Numbered from the stretch's first letter, positions 49,531 through 61,770 are shown. The stretch: 64,000 nt of DNA from Megalobrama amblycephala (GCF_018812025.1 NC_063053.1:10309623-10373622); one strand, 5' to 3'. Made by a program: numbers and translations. The notes: a model not told the origin generated them from the sequence alone.

Positions 49531-49675
49531 CCCATGACTTTTTAGCTGTTGGTGATTTTATAATCATTATGAGATAGCTTGATGTCATTTGAATGTAATA
49601 ATTGTGTTGTGCCATTAATATATTTGAATTATAAACTCTGTTTTACTGCAACATGAGATAACACAGTATTGCTGT
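49531..49675. repeat. Repeat fragment shared with 53690-54600
   Basis: Contains TTTTATAATCATTATGAGA, GTCATTTGAATGTAATAATT and ATTATAAACTCTGTTTTACT, found inverted or direct around 53700-53820 and 54270-54600. It leads straight into the minisatellite. Confidence 0.55.
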
Positions 49676-50985
49676 TTGTTCCTTTACAAGATTTCAATGA
49701 CAGTCGATTTTGTTCCTTTACAAGATTTTAGTGACGGTTGGATTTGTTGGGTTGCGAGATTTTAATGACTGTCAGTTTTAAATGACAGTCGTTATCATCT
49801 GTTACAAGATTTCAAAGACAGTCAGTTTTGTTTTGTTATGAGATCTCATTAACAGTCAGTTTTGTTCCTTTATGAGATTTCAATGACGGTTGGTTTTGTT
49901 CCTTTACGAGAATTCAATGACAGCCTGTTTTGTTCCACTACAACATTTCAATAATGGCCTTTTTTTTTTCCTTTACAAGATTTTAATGACGGTCAGTTTT
50001 TGGTGTTAGTTAGCTTAGTTTGGTTACAAGATTTCAATGACAGGTTTTTTGTTTTGTTTTTTTTTTGTTATGAGATTTCAATTAAGATCAGCCTTCTTCC
50101 ATCACAAAAATTTAAATGTTGGCCTGTTTCGTTTCATTATGAGATTTCAATTATGAGATCTCCATGATAGTTGTTATTTTTTCCATTACGAGATTTCAAA
50201 GAAGGTCAGTTTTGTTTCGTTACGAGAGTTCAGTGATGGTCGGTTTTATCTCTTTACGAAATCTCAATGACGGTAGGTTTTGTTCTTTTATGAGATTTCA
50301 AAGATGGCTGTTTTGTTCCGTTACGAGATTTCAATGATGGTCAGTTGTATTTGGTTACTAGATTTCCATGATGTCTGTTTTATTTGGTTATGATATTTCA
50401 GTGATGGCTGGTTCAGTTTGGTTACAAGATCTCAATGATGGTCAGTTTTGTTCCTTTACGAGATTTCAATGACAGTCAGTTTTCATTGTCAGTCTGTTTT
50501 GTTCAGTTATGAGATTTCAATACAGTATGTTTTGTTCTTTTATGAGATTTTAATGACAGTTAGTTTTGTTCCATTATGAGATTTCAATGATGGTCGAATT
50601 AGTTCGTTTACGAGATCTCAATGATGGTGGAATTTGTTCGTTTACAAGATCTCAATGATAGTGGAATTTGTTCGTTTACAAGATCATAATGATGGTCGAT
50701 TTTGTTTGTTTATGAGATCTCAATGATGGTCGGTTTTTTTCAATTGCCAGATCTCAATGACGGTCGGTTTTGTTCCATTAAGAGATCTCAATGATGGTCA
50801 GTGTTATTCCGTTTTGAGATTTCAATGAGAGTTGAGTTTGAACGGATTCAAACTGTTGGTTTTATTTTGTGACAAGATTTCAAGGACGGTCGTTATTGAT
50901 GGTCAGTTTTGCTGGGTTATGAGATTTTAATGACGGTCAGTTTTGTTCCATTCTAAGATTTCAATGACAGTCGATTTTGTTCACA
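49676..50985. repeat. 1.3-kb minisatellite, unit about 34 bp
   Basis: Degenerate head-to-tail units with the core GAGATTTCAATGACGGTCAG followed by TTTTGTTCCTTTAC, about 37 copies. Variants alternate TTTCAATGA and TCTCAATGA, and ACGGTCGG and TGGTCAG. Some units are shortened. No long open frame persists. Confidence 0.92.
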
Positions 50986-50989
50986 GAAA

Positions 50990-51150
50990 TAAATAATATT
51001 TTAAAGTATATTAAAATAGAAAACCATTATTTTAAATTGTAATACACAATATTACTGTTTTTCTGTATTTTTGAAATAAATTTTTATTTCAAATAAATGC
51101 AGATTTGATGAGCATATGAGACTTTCAAAAACATTAAAAATAGTAATGAA
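50990..51150 (+). repeat. Interspersed repeat tail related to 25865-26160
   Basis: Has ATTTTAAATTGTAATACACA, ATTACTGTTTTTCTGTATTT and AAATAAATGCAGATTTGATG in the order of the family's 3' end. It abuts the minisatellite. Confidence 0.6.
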
Positions 51151-51289
51151 AAAATTAGAGTGCTTCCATGTAAGTTGTAAGAAATAAATAAAGTACTATA
51201 TCATTTGTGATGTGAAACTAACAAACTAATTACCTGGTATGTGATGTAATGTAGGAATTATTTTTACCCCAGGGTCACACCCCTTATTT

Positions 51290-51640
51290 TCTGGGGTTTA
51301 TTTTAATACTTTATTCAGTACAGTTTATGGCAACTGTACTGGGGCGTTGGGCAGTATGTGATGTGCTATACGGGCTATTTTACACCAGGGTTGCACCCTT
51401 AATACAGTACAGCTTATGGCAACTGTAATGGGGCGTTAGGACCCACTCAAGCCACAGGTTGATCAGACCTGCCAGCCTCTCTAACACCTCTTCCCGCAGC
51501 CACCCGGTCTTCCAGAAGATCTCCCATCTAGATATAGACTGGGCTTAACCCTGCTCAGCTTCAGTGGGTGTGCAAGTGAAAGCTTCAGGTTGAATGCTGT
51601 ATAGGGCTACCCCATATTTAAGCGTGAATATATTTAACAC
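51290..51640 (-). mobile_element. 5S-rRNA-derived SINE
   Basis: On the minus strand the sequence AGCTGAGCAGGGTTAAGCCC (complement of about 51542-51561) followed by GATGGGAGATCTTCTGG (complement of about 51515-51531) matches the box A and box C part of 5S rRNA, the internal polymerase III promoter. Downstream comes GAAGAGGTGTTAGAGAGGC and a 3' body with the tandemly repeated GTACAGTTGCCATAAACTGT motif. That arrangement fits the fish 5S-derived SINE class. It is not a functional 5S gene, because the rest of the 120-nt molecule is missing. Confidence 0.7.
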
Positions 51641-51663
51641 ATTTAACACGTGTAACACATTCA

Positions 51664-51960
51664 CGGTATGAGTTACAGCAGATTTCTAGTTCCCAGCATG
51701 CTTTGCTTCTGACTGTTAAAGGAAGGGTCAATGTTGAAATTAGTTGAGTTATTTCATGTGTTTTACTCAATATTAATACAGGGGGAGACCTGTTAGTGTT
51801 TAATGTTCTATTATTTTGGAATTTAAAATGATTTCTGGTATGTCTGAGATTTTGGGGTTACCATCGTGCTAAAGAGTAGAGCCTGTGGTTAGGCTAAAGT
51901 ACTTACAAACATATGTTAAAAGTCATGAAAGATGCTGATTGGTGAATAGTTTAGTACATG
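51664..51960. repeat. Dispersed repeat, copy 2 (GTAGAGCCTGTG family)
   Basis: CAGCAGATTTCTAGTTCCCA, GTTAGTGTTTAATGTTCT and GAGTAGAGCCTGTGGTTAGG occur in the same order as at 12541-12850. Confidence 0.6.
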
Positions 51961-52078
51961 TAGGTGGGATTGTGCTATTGTTAATTAAATACATAAAACA
52001 TATATAATGTTAACATTTGCAACATTTAAAAGGTATAGTTCCTTATGTAGTGCTGTGTGTGTATGTACTGCTTATATC

Positions 52079-52262
52079 AGTGTTCTCAAATTCAATTTCT
52101 GGAGAGCCACAGCTCTGCACAGTTTTGTTCCAATCCTAATCAAACACACCTGATCCATCTTATTCAGGATCTTCAGGTCTTCATGATTACTAGAAACTTC
52201 TAAGCAGGTGTGAGTTGGAGCTGGTTGGAGCTAAACTTTGCAGGACTGTGACCCTCCATAAA
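52079..52262. repeat. MITE-like dispersed repeat (AGTGTTCTCAAATTC)
   Basis: Contains CTGGAGAGCCACAGCTCTGC, ATCAAACACACCTGATCC and GTTGGAGCTAAACTTTGCAGG, a combination familiar from cyprinid genomes. The GCAGG/CCTGC and GGAGC blocks give partial inverted pairing. Confidence 0.55.
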
Positions 52263-53504
52263 CATGCGTCATGCCACAATGCATTCTATAACAGACTATT
52301 ATTAAGTTTAAATTAACTGCATTACATCTACAAGATAAAAAAACAAACACACACTCTGTGTACGATTAGACCACTAGATGATGACAACCTCTTTATCATC
52401 AAGTTGTCAACATCACCTGACCACATTTTCCCTTGCTATAGAGGGCATTCGTCGACGTCACTTTCCCACCAAAAACGCGCTCCCTCAGCTGGACTGAGTG
52501 GCAAAAGAACCTGCTGCGTGACTGGATTTAGTAGAGTAAACTGCGAAAACGTGAGTAAAACTAACGAATTACACTAAAGGTTGGAATTGAATGTGTTCCT
52601 TACAACTTGTCAAATAAAACTAATCCATGGATATCGACATGCAGCCAGGAGTCGCGTTTCATGACATTTATATGTGCCTGATTTCGACGGTGGGGAAATA
52701 TAAAGCAAATCTGCCTGTGAATATTTTATGTAACTACAGTATAGGTAGGTTTAAATCCACGTAATCACTTATATCAATGTTATATTGTCATATTGTCCAG
52801 CCCTAAAACATATATATAGTTTTATAGTAGTTTTTGTCAGTGTTGTTTATTTAAAAACACACAATTATGCAGAATATAAAATCGAAGATATTTAATTGAT
52901 GAGTTGTCAACATAATATATAACAATACAATATATACGGTATGATTTTACCTCAAAATCCAACATTTTGACACAAAATGATAACTGCAAATCCATGTTTC
53001 TCTGCCTGGAGTTCAGATGTTTCTGTGAATTGCAGTGATCCATTTGCTTTTTTTCTGTTGCTTTCTGATTTTTTTTTTAATATATGCCTCAGGTTTTGTG
53101 TCAAAGCTATTTGTACAGTCAATCACAAAGCTCTTTCCCATTTTGGATGCGTTTTGTGTGTTTTTCGCGACATACACGCTGAAAACCAATGCTGCCGCTC
53201 AGTCTTTTGCCTCTCAGTGGACGTGACTGCAGTCGTAACGGTCGACGGTGACGTCACTTGCATACCCTCTATTTTTGCCACAGCTAACACAATTTCAGCA
53301 GCAACAGATTCACTAATATTTTTTTCTAAGACACGTTTATAGAAGTTACTTAAATGCCCTAATTGAACTAAGGCCTAATCCCGGTTTAGGCTAAGCCCTG
53401 TCTGTGAAACAGGGCCTAAATCTCTCAAAATCTGATTAAACAATCCCGCAAACAGCATTACCAGCTTAACTTATTACTAATCACTGACTTTATTTCTGTT
53501 AGAA
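52263..53504. other. Intergenic, with CpG-containing patches
   Basis: 52440-52700 and 53160-53270 are richer in CpG, and both contain GTCGAC and GACGTCAC words; whether they are two ends of one element is unclear. At 53370-53415, CCCGGTTTAGGCTAAGCCC and CTGTCTGTGAAACAGGGCC form short palindromes. No exon-like structure. Confidence 0.4.
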
Positions 53505-54765
53505 ATCTACAGAAGTTCTTATTGAGGTTTAAATGTAACGTTTTTTTTTTTTTTTCATTTGAAGTTACCATAATGGTGATTAGTGTTTCAATTAGTTGGG
53601 CTCTTAACTCTTATGAGTTCACTTTCTCTGCTAGTGTGTTTGGCAAACACATTTGCAGTAGCAAAGAAAGACAAAGTGAGATCAGATGATGATCGTTAGC
53701 TGTTAATGGTTTTATAATCCTCATGAAATAGCTTGAGTCACTGTTGGACTTTGTATCTAATAATTATGTTCTGCAGTTAATACATGTACATTATAAACCC
53801 TGTGCTATTGCAACGTGGGATCACGTTATATAGAATAAATCAGTTAAAATATATAAAAAAAGTTATCCAAAGATGACACACAAAGACATCAAGAATCAGC
53901 ACATGAATCTCAATAATGGTGACAATCAAAAGTGTTGTGCCGCAACGCCAACGTGCATCACAGAATGAATAAATTATGCAGCTGAATTATCCTATTATTT
54001 TCTTTCATTCTAACTATTTGTTTTTATTTTTTGCTGTGGAATCTGTTCTGTCTTTTAGTAGCTTTTTGTGATGTCCAGATTTTATCTGATTGTCTGAAGA
54101 TTTTGTTGTCACCATTGTTGAGATTCATACGCTTATTGCTCATATCTGTGTTTGTCATTGAAGCTATTTCTTTTTTGCTCATGGTTTTTATCTTCAATCT
54201 TCTGTTTGAATACAGTGTGAACTCATATTGCAGTAGAACAGGGTTTGTAAATTAAATGCATTAATGGCATAGTACAGTTATTACATTCAAATGACGTCAG
54301 TGATTCAGGCTGTCTCACAATGATTATAAAACCATCAATAGCAGAAAATCATTGTCTGATTTCATCTCAGCTTTCATTGCTATTGCAAATGTGTTTGACA
54401 AACACACTGTCACAGCAGCCAGAGAAGACAAACATATTATAAGAGCCCAACTACTGGAAACACCAATCACCATTACTGTTTTCTGCTCATGTTTTTTTTT
54501 CTTTTTTTCTTCAATCTTCGAACTGATTTCTGCTATACAGTGTGATCTCATGTTGCAGTAAAACACGGTTTGTAATTCAAAGGTATTAATGGCACAACAT
54601 AATCATTACATTCAAATGACATCAGTGATTAAGTAGATAAAGAAGATAGATAAGAGTTAAGAGCCCAACTAATGGAAACGCCAGTCACCATTATGGTGAC
54701 TTCAAATGAAACAAACATGAGCACTAAACTTCTGTTAATTCTCAATAAGAACTTCTGTACATGAA
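53505..54765. repeat. Large inverted-repeat cluster
   Basis: The left block 53510-53620 (AGAAGTTCTTATTGA ... AGTTGGGCTCTTAACTC) is mirrored by 54645-54759 (GAGTTAAGAGCCCAACTAA ... TCAATAAGAACTTCT). Inside, AATCTCAATAATGGTGACAA (about 53905) faces TTGTCACCATTGTTGAGATT (about 54106), and TTTTATAATC blocks recur at 53710 and, inverted, at 54321. Nested palindromes of one or two families. Confidence 0.7.
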
Positions 54766-54849
54766 TGAAGTCAATCTGGTTAGTAATATATGAAGCTGTA
54801 ATGCTGTTTGTGGAGTTGTTTAATCCTCCTCTGCTGAGATCTGGAGAGA

Positions 54850-54985
54850 TTTAATGTCATCTTTTCAGTTGATTTCATCTAAGGCTGTGGCTGAAGTCAA
54901 TTGTACCTCTTGTGTTGCTGTTTGTTTCTTTTTTTCTGTTCTCTTCTTTCCTTTAGTGATTCTGTTTGTTAATGCTAAGATGATT
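54850..54985. repeat. Partial copy of the 16601-17121 MITE arm
   Basis: TTTTCAGTTGATTTCATCTA, AGGCTGTGGCTGAAGTCAA and TTAGTGATTCTGTTTGTTAA follow the right arm of that element in order. Confidence 0.65.
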
Positions 54986-54989
54986 CTAA

Positions 54990-57315
54990 AAAAATATATA
55001 AAGATTTTGTGGCATATATAAGGTCCAGTTCTGGTTTATTTCTTTGCTCTTGGCTGACATGTGGCATTGCTATGGCCTGCTTGTAGCTCAGATCTGGCAA
55101 ACAGGAGCGGTCATTCCATGCCACATGTGGCCCAGATCATCATACTACGCATCATACAGATGTGGGCCGGATATGGGCCGGCACGAAGTTGTGAAGTTAT
55201 GTGGGATATATTAGATGTTGAACATATACACTACCGATCTAAATTTTTGGGTTACATTTTTTATTCATCAAATGATTCTGCAAATTTAATTGCAAATATT
55301 GTGTCCAATTCTGTGGAAACAAATGATCCTTCTCCTGCATTAAACAAACTTTTTGATTCTGCAAAATCATGAATAAACTAATGCAAAATTTCATCTAAAA
55401 ATACACTCAAAAAAATGTAAGCCTTTTTATAAGATTTATGCAATTAAATTAATAGTAAAATTAAATCAAATTGAATTCAATGAATATTTAATGAAAATAC
55501 ATAATGCTTTTAATACAATTTGATGGAATTTTACTATTAATTAAATTGTATAAATCTTTAAAAAAGGCTTATTTTTTTTAATACCTCCTATACATTTTCA
55601 TAACCAGTAAAAAATAGCAGTCAAACCCAAATTGTTTTCTATGTGAAGTCACCAAAAAAATGGAAATTCTATTATCATTTACTCACCATAATGTTGTTTC
55701 AGTCACATAAGATTTCTTCCTTCTGTTCAACAGATGGCACTCTTTGAAAATGAAATAATTTTTCGCTGATAATATATCCTTTTTAAATCAGCTAGTCAAG
55801 CATTGTCAAATATGCAACATAAAGACACACTGTGCAAGCTTTGACGACAACGATACCACAAATCACTGGTCTCATGTCATGTGACCAAATGTGACGCTGC
55901 AGGATTGACTAAACAAAAGTACAAATGAGATTTTAATGCTACAGCTAGGTGTAAGGAAGAGCCTAACATTTATCATATGGTTTCAGGGGAATATGTCACA
56001 TGCACTATATTTACAATGCTTTTATGGTGCCTTTTTTATAGCTTGATTGCCCTGGTCAGACATTCTGCTTAAATCTTTGTTTGTCTTCTACTAAAGAAAG
56101 AAAGTCATGCAGGTTTGGAACAGGGTGAGTAAATGATGACAGACTTTTCATTTTTGGGTGAACTATCATCACTTTAAGCTTTAATAAAGCACAGCACTCA
56201 TCAGTCACCCTCTAAATATCTACTCTAACAATGCTGATACTGTATAGCATATAACAGCCCCAAAAACTCACTTAAAAGATAAACAAAAGGGAAATAACTT
56301 ATTAGTGGTGACTAGCTGAGAAACATGTTCAGACATGTTCCTCCACACACAGAAACACACACATTTATATATTAACAATCTGCATTGCACACTGTGTTGA
56401 TGCCCGTGGCTTGTGTAGACATCTCATTGATATATCAGAGATGCTTGGCTTTGTTCTTGCTCAGATGTGGTTTAGAACAAAGAGGATTGTGGGTAATGCC
56501 GAGCCTAATCACAGGAACGGATGGACAGGTTTACAGATAGATGGTTTTATGGCATGCCTTACTTTTCACTGAATCACACTTACAGCACTTATAAAATCAG
56601 ACAAATCGTGTCCACATGATAGTAACATAACATCAGAGTAAATCAATACTTCTCACCTCTTCAAAAAAAGAAGAAGAAAAAAACATTGTCTGTGTTGGTG
56701 GCCACACCTGCACACATGTCTTACATCACTGTGGAAAAGGGAGAGCTGTAAGGGTTTGCCCTTTTAATATCAAAACTTTCTTAATGTGCATTATTTCAAA
56801 AGAAAGAAAAATGCTTGTGTTTGTAATATCTCAAAATGTAGCCTAGATGAAAACGTGCTCCACCTCTGACCGACTTCTCAAACCCTCTTATCCAACCACC
56901 CGCCTCCATTCTCATGTAATGCCCACTTTTCACAATCCAATGAATTCCTGATGGATAAAATCAAGTGCTGGCCTACATTTTATTTTCTTGAAAAATAAAA
57001 TATCTTGTTTCACTGAGAAATACGTCAAATTAAGGAGGTTAAATTAGTTGCACAGTGCTGCAGTCCTGACATCAAAACTAGGAAGACTAATTCGCCAGAG
57101 GTTCCCTCAAGATTTTCCTATGGGATTTTATAATGAGGTTTTTCAATTCATAAAGGTCTCTGTGGTAAATATAAGTTGATGATACTTGAACGTTCTCAAG
57201 GGAACCACTGGCGAATTAGTCGAATTAGCCAGGTCTTGATGTCAACCCTGCACCACTCTGTTGGCAAAAACTGGAATAAAGTGCACAATAAAACCAGGAA
57301 TGCATTTTCATTTTG
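54990..57315. other. Intergenic with scattered repeat traces
   Basis: 55110-55190 has GGCCCAGATC and TGTGGGCCGGATATGGGCCG words typical of a fish minisatellite. 56080-56180 resembles a foldback-element tail (GTGAGTAAATGATGACAG). 57072-57243 is a small inverted repeat (GACTAATTCGCCAGAGGTTC / GGAACCACTGGCGAATTAGTC). No coding exons. Confidence 0.4.
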
Positions 57316-57324
57316 ACGTTAAAG

Positions 57325-58430
57325 GATTAGTTGACTTTCAAATGAAAATTAGCCCAAACTTCAATCCTCAAGCCATCCTAGGTGTATATGACGTTCTTCT
57401 TTCTGATGAACACAGTCAGAGATATTTTAATAAATATCCTGATGCACCCGAGCTTTATAATGGCAGTGAACGAGTGGAACGAGTATGAGCTGAAGAAAGT
57501 GCCTCCATCCATTATAAACATGTACTCCACACGGCTCCGGGTGTGTTAATTAAGGCCTTCTGAAGCGAAGCAATGCGTTTGTGCAAAAAAATATCCATAT
57601 TTAAAGGGTTAGTTCACCCAAAAATGAAAATTCTGTCATTTATTACTTACCCGCATGCCGTTCCACACCCGGTAGACCTTTGTTAATCTTCAGAACACAA
57701 ATTAAGATATTTTAGTTGAAATCCGATGGCTCCGTGAGGCCTCCATAGGGAGCAATGGACACTTCCTCTCTCAAGATCCATAAAGGTACTAAAAACATAT
57801 TTAAATCAGTTCATGTGAGTACAGTGGTTCAGTATTAATATTATAAAGCGACGAGAATATTTTTCGAGCTCCAAAAAAAACTAAATAACGATTTCAAAAC
57901 AATGCTTCAGGAAGCATCGGAGCATAAATTAATCAGTGTATCGAATCAGCTGTTTGGAGCGCCAAAGACACGTGATTTCAGCCGTTGGCAGTTTGACACG
58001 TGATCTGAATCATGATTCGATACGCTGATTCATTGTGCTCCGATGCTTCATGAAGCAGTGTTTTGAAATCGGCCATCACTATATAAGTCATTATTTTGTT
58101 TTTTTGGTGCTCCAAAAATATTCTCGTTGCTTTATAATATTAATATTGAACCACTGTACTCACATGAACTGATTTAAATATGTTTTTAGTACCTTTATGG
58201 ATCTTGAGAGAGGAAGTGTCCATTGCTCCCTATGGAGGCCTCACGGAGCCATCGGATTTCAACTAAAATATCTTAATTTGTGTTCTGAAGATGAACGAAG
58301 GTCTTACGGGTGTGGAACGGCATGAGGGTAAGTAATAAATGACAGAATTTTCATTTTTGGGTGAACTAACCCTTTAACAAGTTATGAAGTAAAATATCTA
58401 GCTTCCTCCAGACCGCCTTCCGTATTCAAC
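57325..58430. mobile_element. Host repeat split by the 769-bp foldback element
   Basis: Left part 57325-57600 starts TTAAAGGATTAGTTGACTTT and ends AATATCCATAT. The right part resumes at about 58378 with CAAGTTATGAAGTAAAATAT and GACCGCCTTCCGTATTCAAC. Removing the insert and one TTAA joins them into a continuous dispersed repeat. Confidence 0.65.
57605..58373. mobile_element. 769-bp foldback element at TTAA
   Basis: Ends AGGGTTAGTTCACCC and GGGTGAACTAACCCT, with TTAA duplicated on each side (57601-57604, 58374-58377). The two arms of about 370 bases each are nearly perfect complements, with a short unpaired centre near 57985. Both arms carry the word GATTTCAACTAAAATATC or its complement. No transposase; the TTAA site points to piggyBac-type mobilisation. 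Confidence 0.88.
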
Positions 58431-60520
58431 CAATATTTGGTTTTATATTCTCAGACATTTGAAGTGTGACAATGCATTTAATAAATATATACAAGTGCAT
58501 TGAAAGAAAGATGAATTAAGTGCTATAGTGAGTAAAGAAGTGATTTTCTGTGGGAAAGTGTTTGTGTGAGTCTCTCAGAGGTGCTGAAGGGATTCAGGAA
58601 TGTTTTTAGGTAAAGAGAAAATGTTCTTTGATGTCTGAAATCCCATATCTGTGGTTTTGTTAGTGAATAAAGCTCCGAGACTCAATCAGACAACCAGCAT
58701 GGGAAACCCCTCATGACAGGAGACCATACACACACACACACACACACACACTCATGTCACGTGTACACATACTTATGACAACTCCCACACACATACCAAC
58801 TGTAGGCCTATACATATTTATACAAATTCTTTCTTTCTTTCTTTAACACGACAAACAACTAGCATAAAAATTCCCAAAGGAAAGAGAAAACATGTAAGAT
58901 CTCAATGTTTCTGCTAGATATTTCTTATTAAATTGAATATTTCTTAATAAAATGACGTATGACTGTCATTACCAATCAAAATGCGTGTTCATTTAAATGC
59001 AGTGTGTAGACTTTTTACACCATTTCTCCTAATTCCATTTAGCAAAACTCATTTTTTATTAACGACTACATTCAATATGTCGAATTTTCCCTTTATTGAA
59101 CTCTTAATCAATATCCTTACTGTATGTTAACAACTAGCTCATTTGGAATTTAAAGAGAAACTTCTGAAACAAAGTTGATACCTAACTAAATGATCAAACA
59201 GCAATAAAGTTTTGCTCTGTGGTTGCAGCAACTGTATATTTTCAAGGACAATCCACACTACACACACACACACACACACAAAACTTCATTCAAAATAACA
59301 CACACATAGTATACACAGGAAAATACCTTGTGCATGATATCAGATGCTGGTGACTTGAAGGCCGTGAGGCTTGTGAACTTGTTTGTTTTCTTGAGTTCAT
59401 CACTCACTGTCTCAGCTTCACATATGACAACAGATTCCTGTTTACCTTTCACTCCCCCTGCTGCACTTCCTCTTGTTTGTGTCAACCTGTCCTTTATTGC
59501 CTCACAAATACAGGTACACCTTATCACCGAACACTCCTTTCTTCTGCCCTCTCACATTTTCCGATCCTTTTAAAGCTCTGCGTGGCATCTCCGTCTGTCG
59601 CTATGGTTGTGTTTGGAGGCCTTTGTGTCTCATTTGGACGGTTGCATTCATGAAGCTGGATGAGAGAGAATGAGAGATAGATAAACAATAAGAAAAAAAA
59701 AATGACATGGAAAAATTGAGAAACATATTGAAGATAAAACCACTGCATTAAGGAGTAGAGATGAAAACAGAACTGTTATCAAGATCTGTTACTTAAAGGT
59801 GCATTGCTGTGCGACACGCCATGAGCAAAATCTTTTGGTGTCATTTGTTTTCACTCTTGATAAAATGCTTATACCACACACTGCAAAAATGATGTTCTTG
59901 TTTTCCAGTACAAATATCTATGCATTCTTAAATTAACCCTTTCATGTGTGAATTATGATAACATCAGTCAGGATTTTTTCCAGAATCTAAAACCAGATTT
60001 GAAATTTTTTTTTTTTTAACACATATTTTCAGATGTCCACTTGAGTGGACAGTATGCGCTTTTGGTTTTAAACATAATACAGTAGTACTGTGTGTATTTA
60101 ACAAACCAATGAATAAAATGATATAAAATCAAGTGAAAACTATAAAATATATACAGAAATATACTACAGCTTCAATTATTGCAAACGCAGTTGAGTTTGT
60201 TCCCGTTCGACCAGCAAGTGGACTTTGTACATCTTTGATGTCAGAACATGAGGATGTGATTCTATCAAGGAACTGGTGGAGATACAATTCTGTGGAAGCC
60301 CAACTCAGACTATGTAGATAATGCTCATGCTCCCTCTAGTCAACCAGAGTATGTAGATTTACCCTTATTAGCTGATAATTTTGATTATTTTCAAAAACGA
60401 AAAATTTCTATCATATAGTTCCCCTCTCTGTGAAAACCTCAGACAGAAATCTACATTGATCTATTGATGCTTTCAGACTGTGGAAAAACTAGCGATCAGG
60501 TGTTTTCTCAAATGAGCAGT
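58431..60520. other. Intergenic, small microsatellites only
   Basis: CA runs at 58728-58751 and 59263-59280. 59935-60060 resembles a dispersed repeat (CCCTTTCATGTGTGAATTAT ... CACTTGAGTGGACA). Short frames across 59258-59748 lack features. Confidence 0.4.
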
Positions 60521-60524
60521 GTTG

Positions 60525-61000
60525 GGGGTAACGCATTACAAGTAACATAATCAGATTACTTTTTGATGTAAAGAGTAAAGTAACGCATTAAAAGTAACGT
60601 GCATTAAGTAATCAGACTACTTTTTTGATGTAACAAGTAACCCACGTAGAAGGCGACATTCTCGTGACCTTACGCCACATTCCCTAAAAGGTCTCTAAAG
60701 GTGACAAAAATTCCAAACCTTTACAGAACATTAGGGACGTTTCTAAAACATGTTCTTTTGATAATGAAAGTGTTGCAGTTCAAGGTTCCTTATATGACTT
60801 TAGGGGGACATTCCATTTTGGTTATTTTATGGTCACATAAGAACGATACAAAGAGGACATTTGGGACATTAACAGAACATTCCCACATGGTCCTCTGTTG
60901 GTCACTTAATAACGTTCCCTATGTGACTTTAGGGGGACGTTCTATTTTGGTTATTTTTATGGTCGCGCGAGAACATTTGGGAAGTCAACAGAATGTCCTA
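60525..61000. repeat. Dispersed repeats including a tandem pair
   Basis: 60525-60655 repeats TAACGCATTA and TTTTTTGATGTAA words. 60780-60985 is a tandem pair of about 128-bp units with ATGACTTTAGGGGGAC and TTTTGGTTATTTTATGG at about 60790 and 60918. The repeated VPYMTLGG-type frame is a by-product. Confidence 0.65.
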
Positions 61001-61017
61001 TAGTAATAATCCCTTAA

Positions 61018-61614
61018 AGGTGCCGTAGAACGTCTTTTTAAAATATGTAATATAAGTCTAAGGTGTCCCCTGAATGTGTCTGTGAAGTTTCAGCTCAAAA
61101 TACCCCATAGATTTTTTTTAATTATTTTTTTAACTGCCTATTTTGGGGCATCATTAACTATGCGCCGTTTCAGGCTGCGTGACCCCTTTAAATTCTCTCC
61201 CCGCCCATGGAGCTTGCGCTTGCCTTAAACAGAATAAACAAAGTTCACACAGCTAATATAACCCTCAAAATGGATCTTTACAAAGTGTTCGTCATGCAGC
61301 ATGTCTAATCGTGTAAGTATGGTATTTATTTGGATGTTTACATTTGATTCTGAATGAGTTTGATAGTGCTCCGTGGCTAAAGCTAACATTACACACTGTT
61401 GGAGAGATTTATAAAGAATGAAGTTGTGTTTATGAATTATACAGACTGCAAGTGTTTAAAAAATGAAAATAACGACAGTCTTGTCTCCGTGAATACAGTA
61501 AGAAACGATGGTAACTTTAAACACATTTAACAGTACATTAGCAACATGCTAACGAAACATTTAGAAAGACAATTTACAAATATCACTAAAAATATCATGA
61601 TATCATGGACCTGT
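61018..61614. mobile_element. Truncated inverse copy of the 13120-14072 element
   Basis: Starts AGGTGCCGTAGAACG after TTAA (61014-61017) and, complemented, follows the 13120-14072 element from its right end for about 600 bases, stopping at ATATCATGATATCATGGA. The other end is absent, replaced by an unrelated palindromic repeat. Confidence 0.78.
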
Positions 61615-61770
61615 GAATCAGCGTATGAACCTCAACAATGGTGACAATAAACAAAAATCTTTTTTGTTACTTTAGTAGCTTGTTTTGTGATGCTCAGAGC
61701 TGTTTATTTGAAAATTCTGTCACCATTGTTGAGGTTCATACGCTGAATCCTGATATCTGTGAGTGTCTAC
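61615..61770. repeat. Palindromic repeat (CAATGGTGACAAT)
   Basis: TCAGCGTATGAACCTCAACA then ATGGTGACAAT (about 61618) faces TCACCATTGTTGAGGTTCAT then ACGCTGA (about 61720). The same pair, slightly diverged, is at 53900-54135. Confidence 0.7.

Noticed and set aside
60701..61003. Repeated VPYMTLGG-type frame suggesting a repeat protein
   Set aside because: The repetition comes from a DNA tandem duplication in non-coding repeats; there is no start or splice context.
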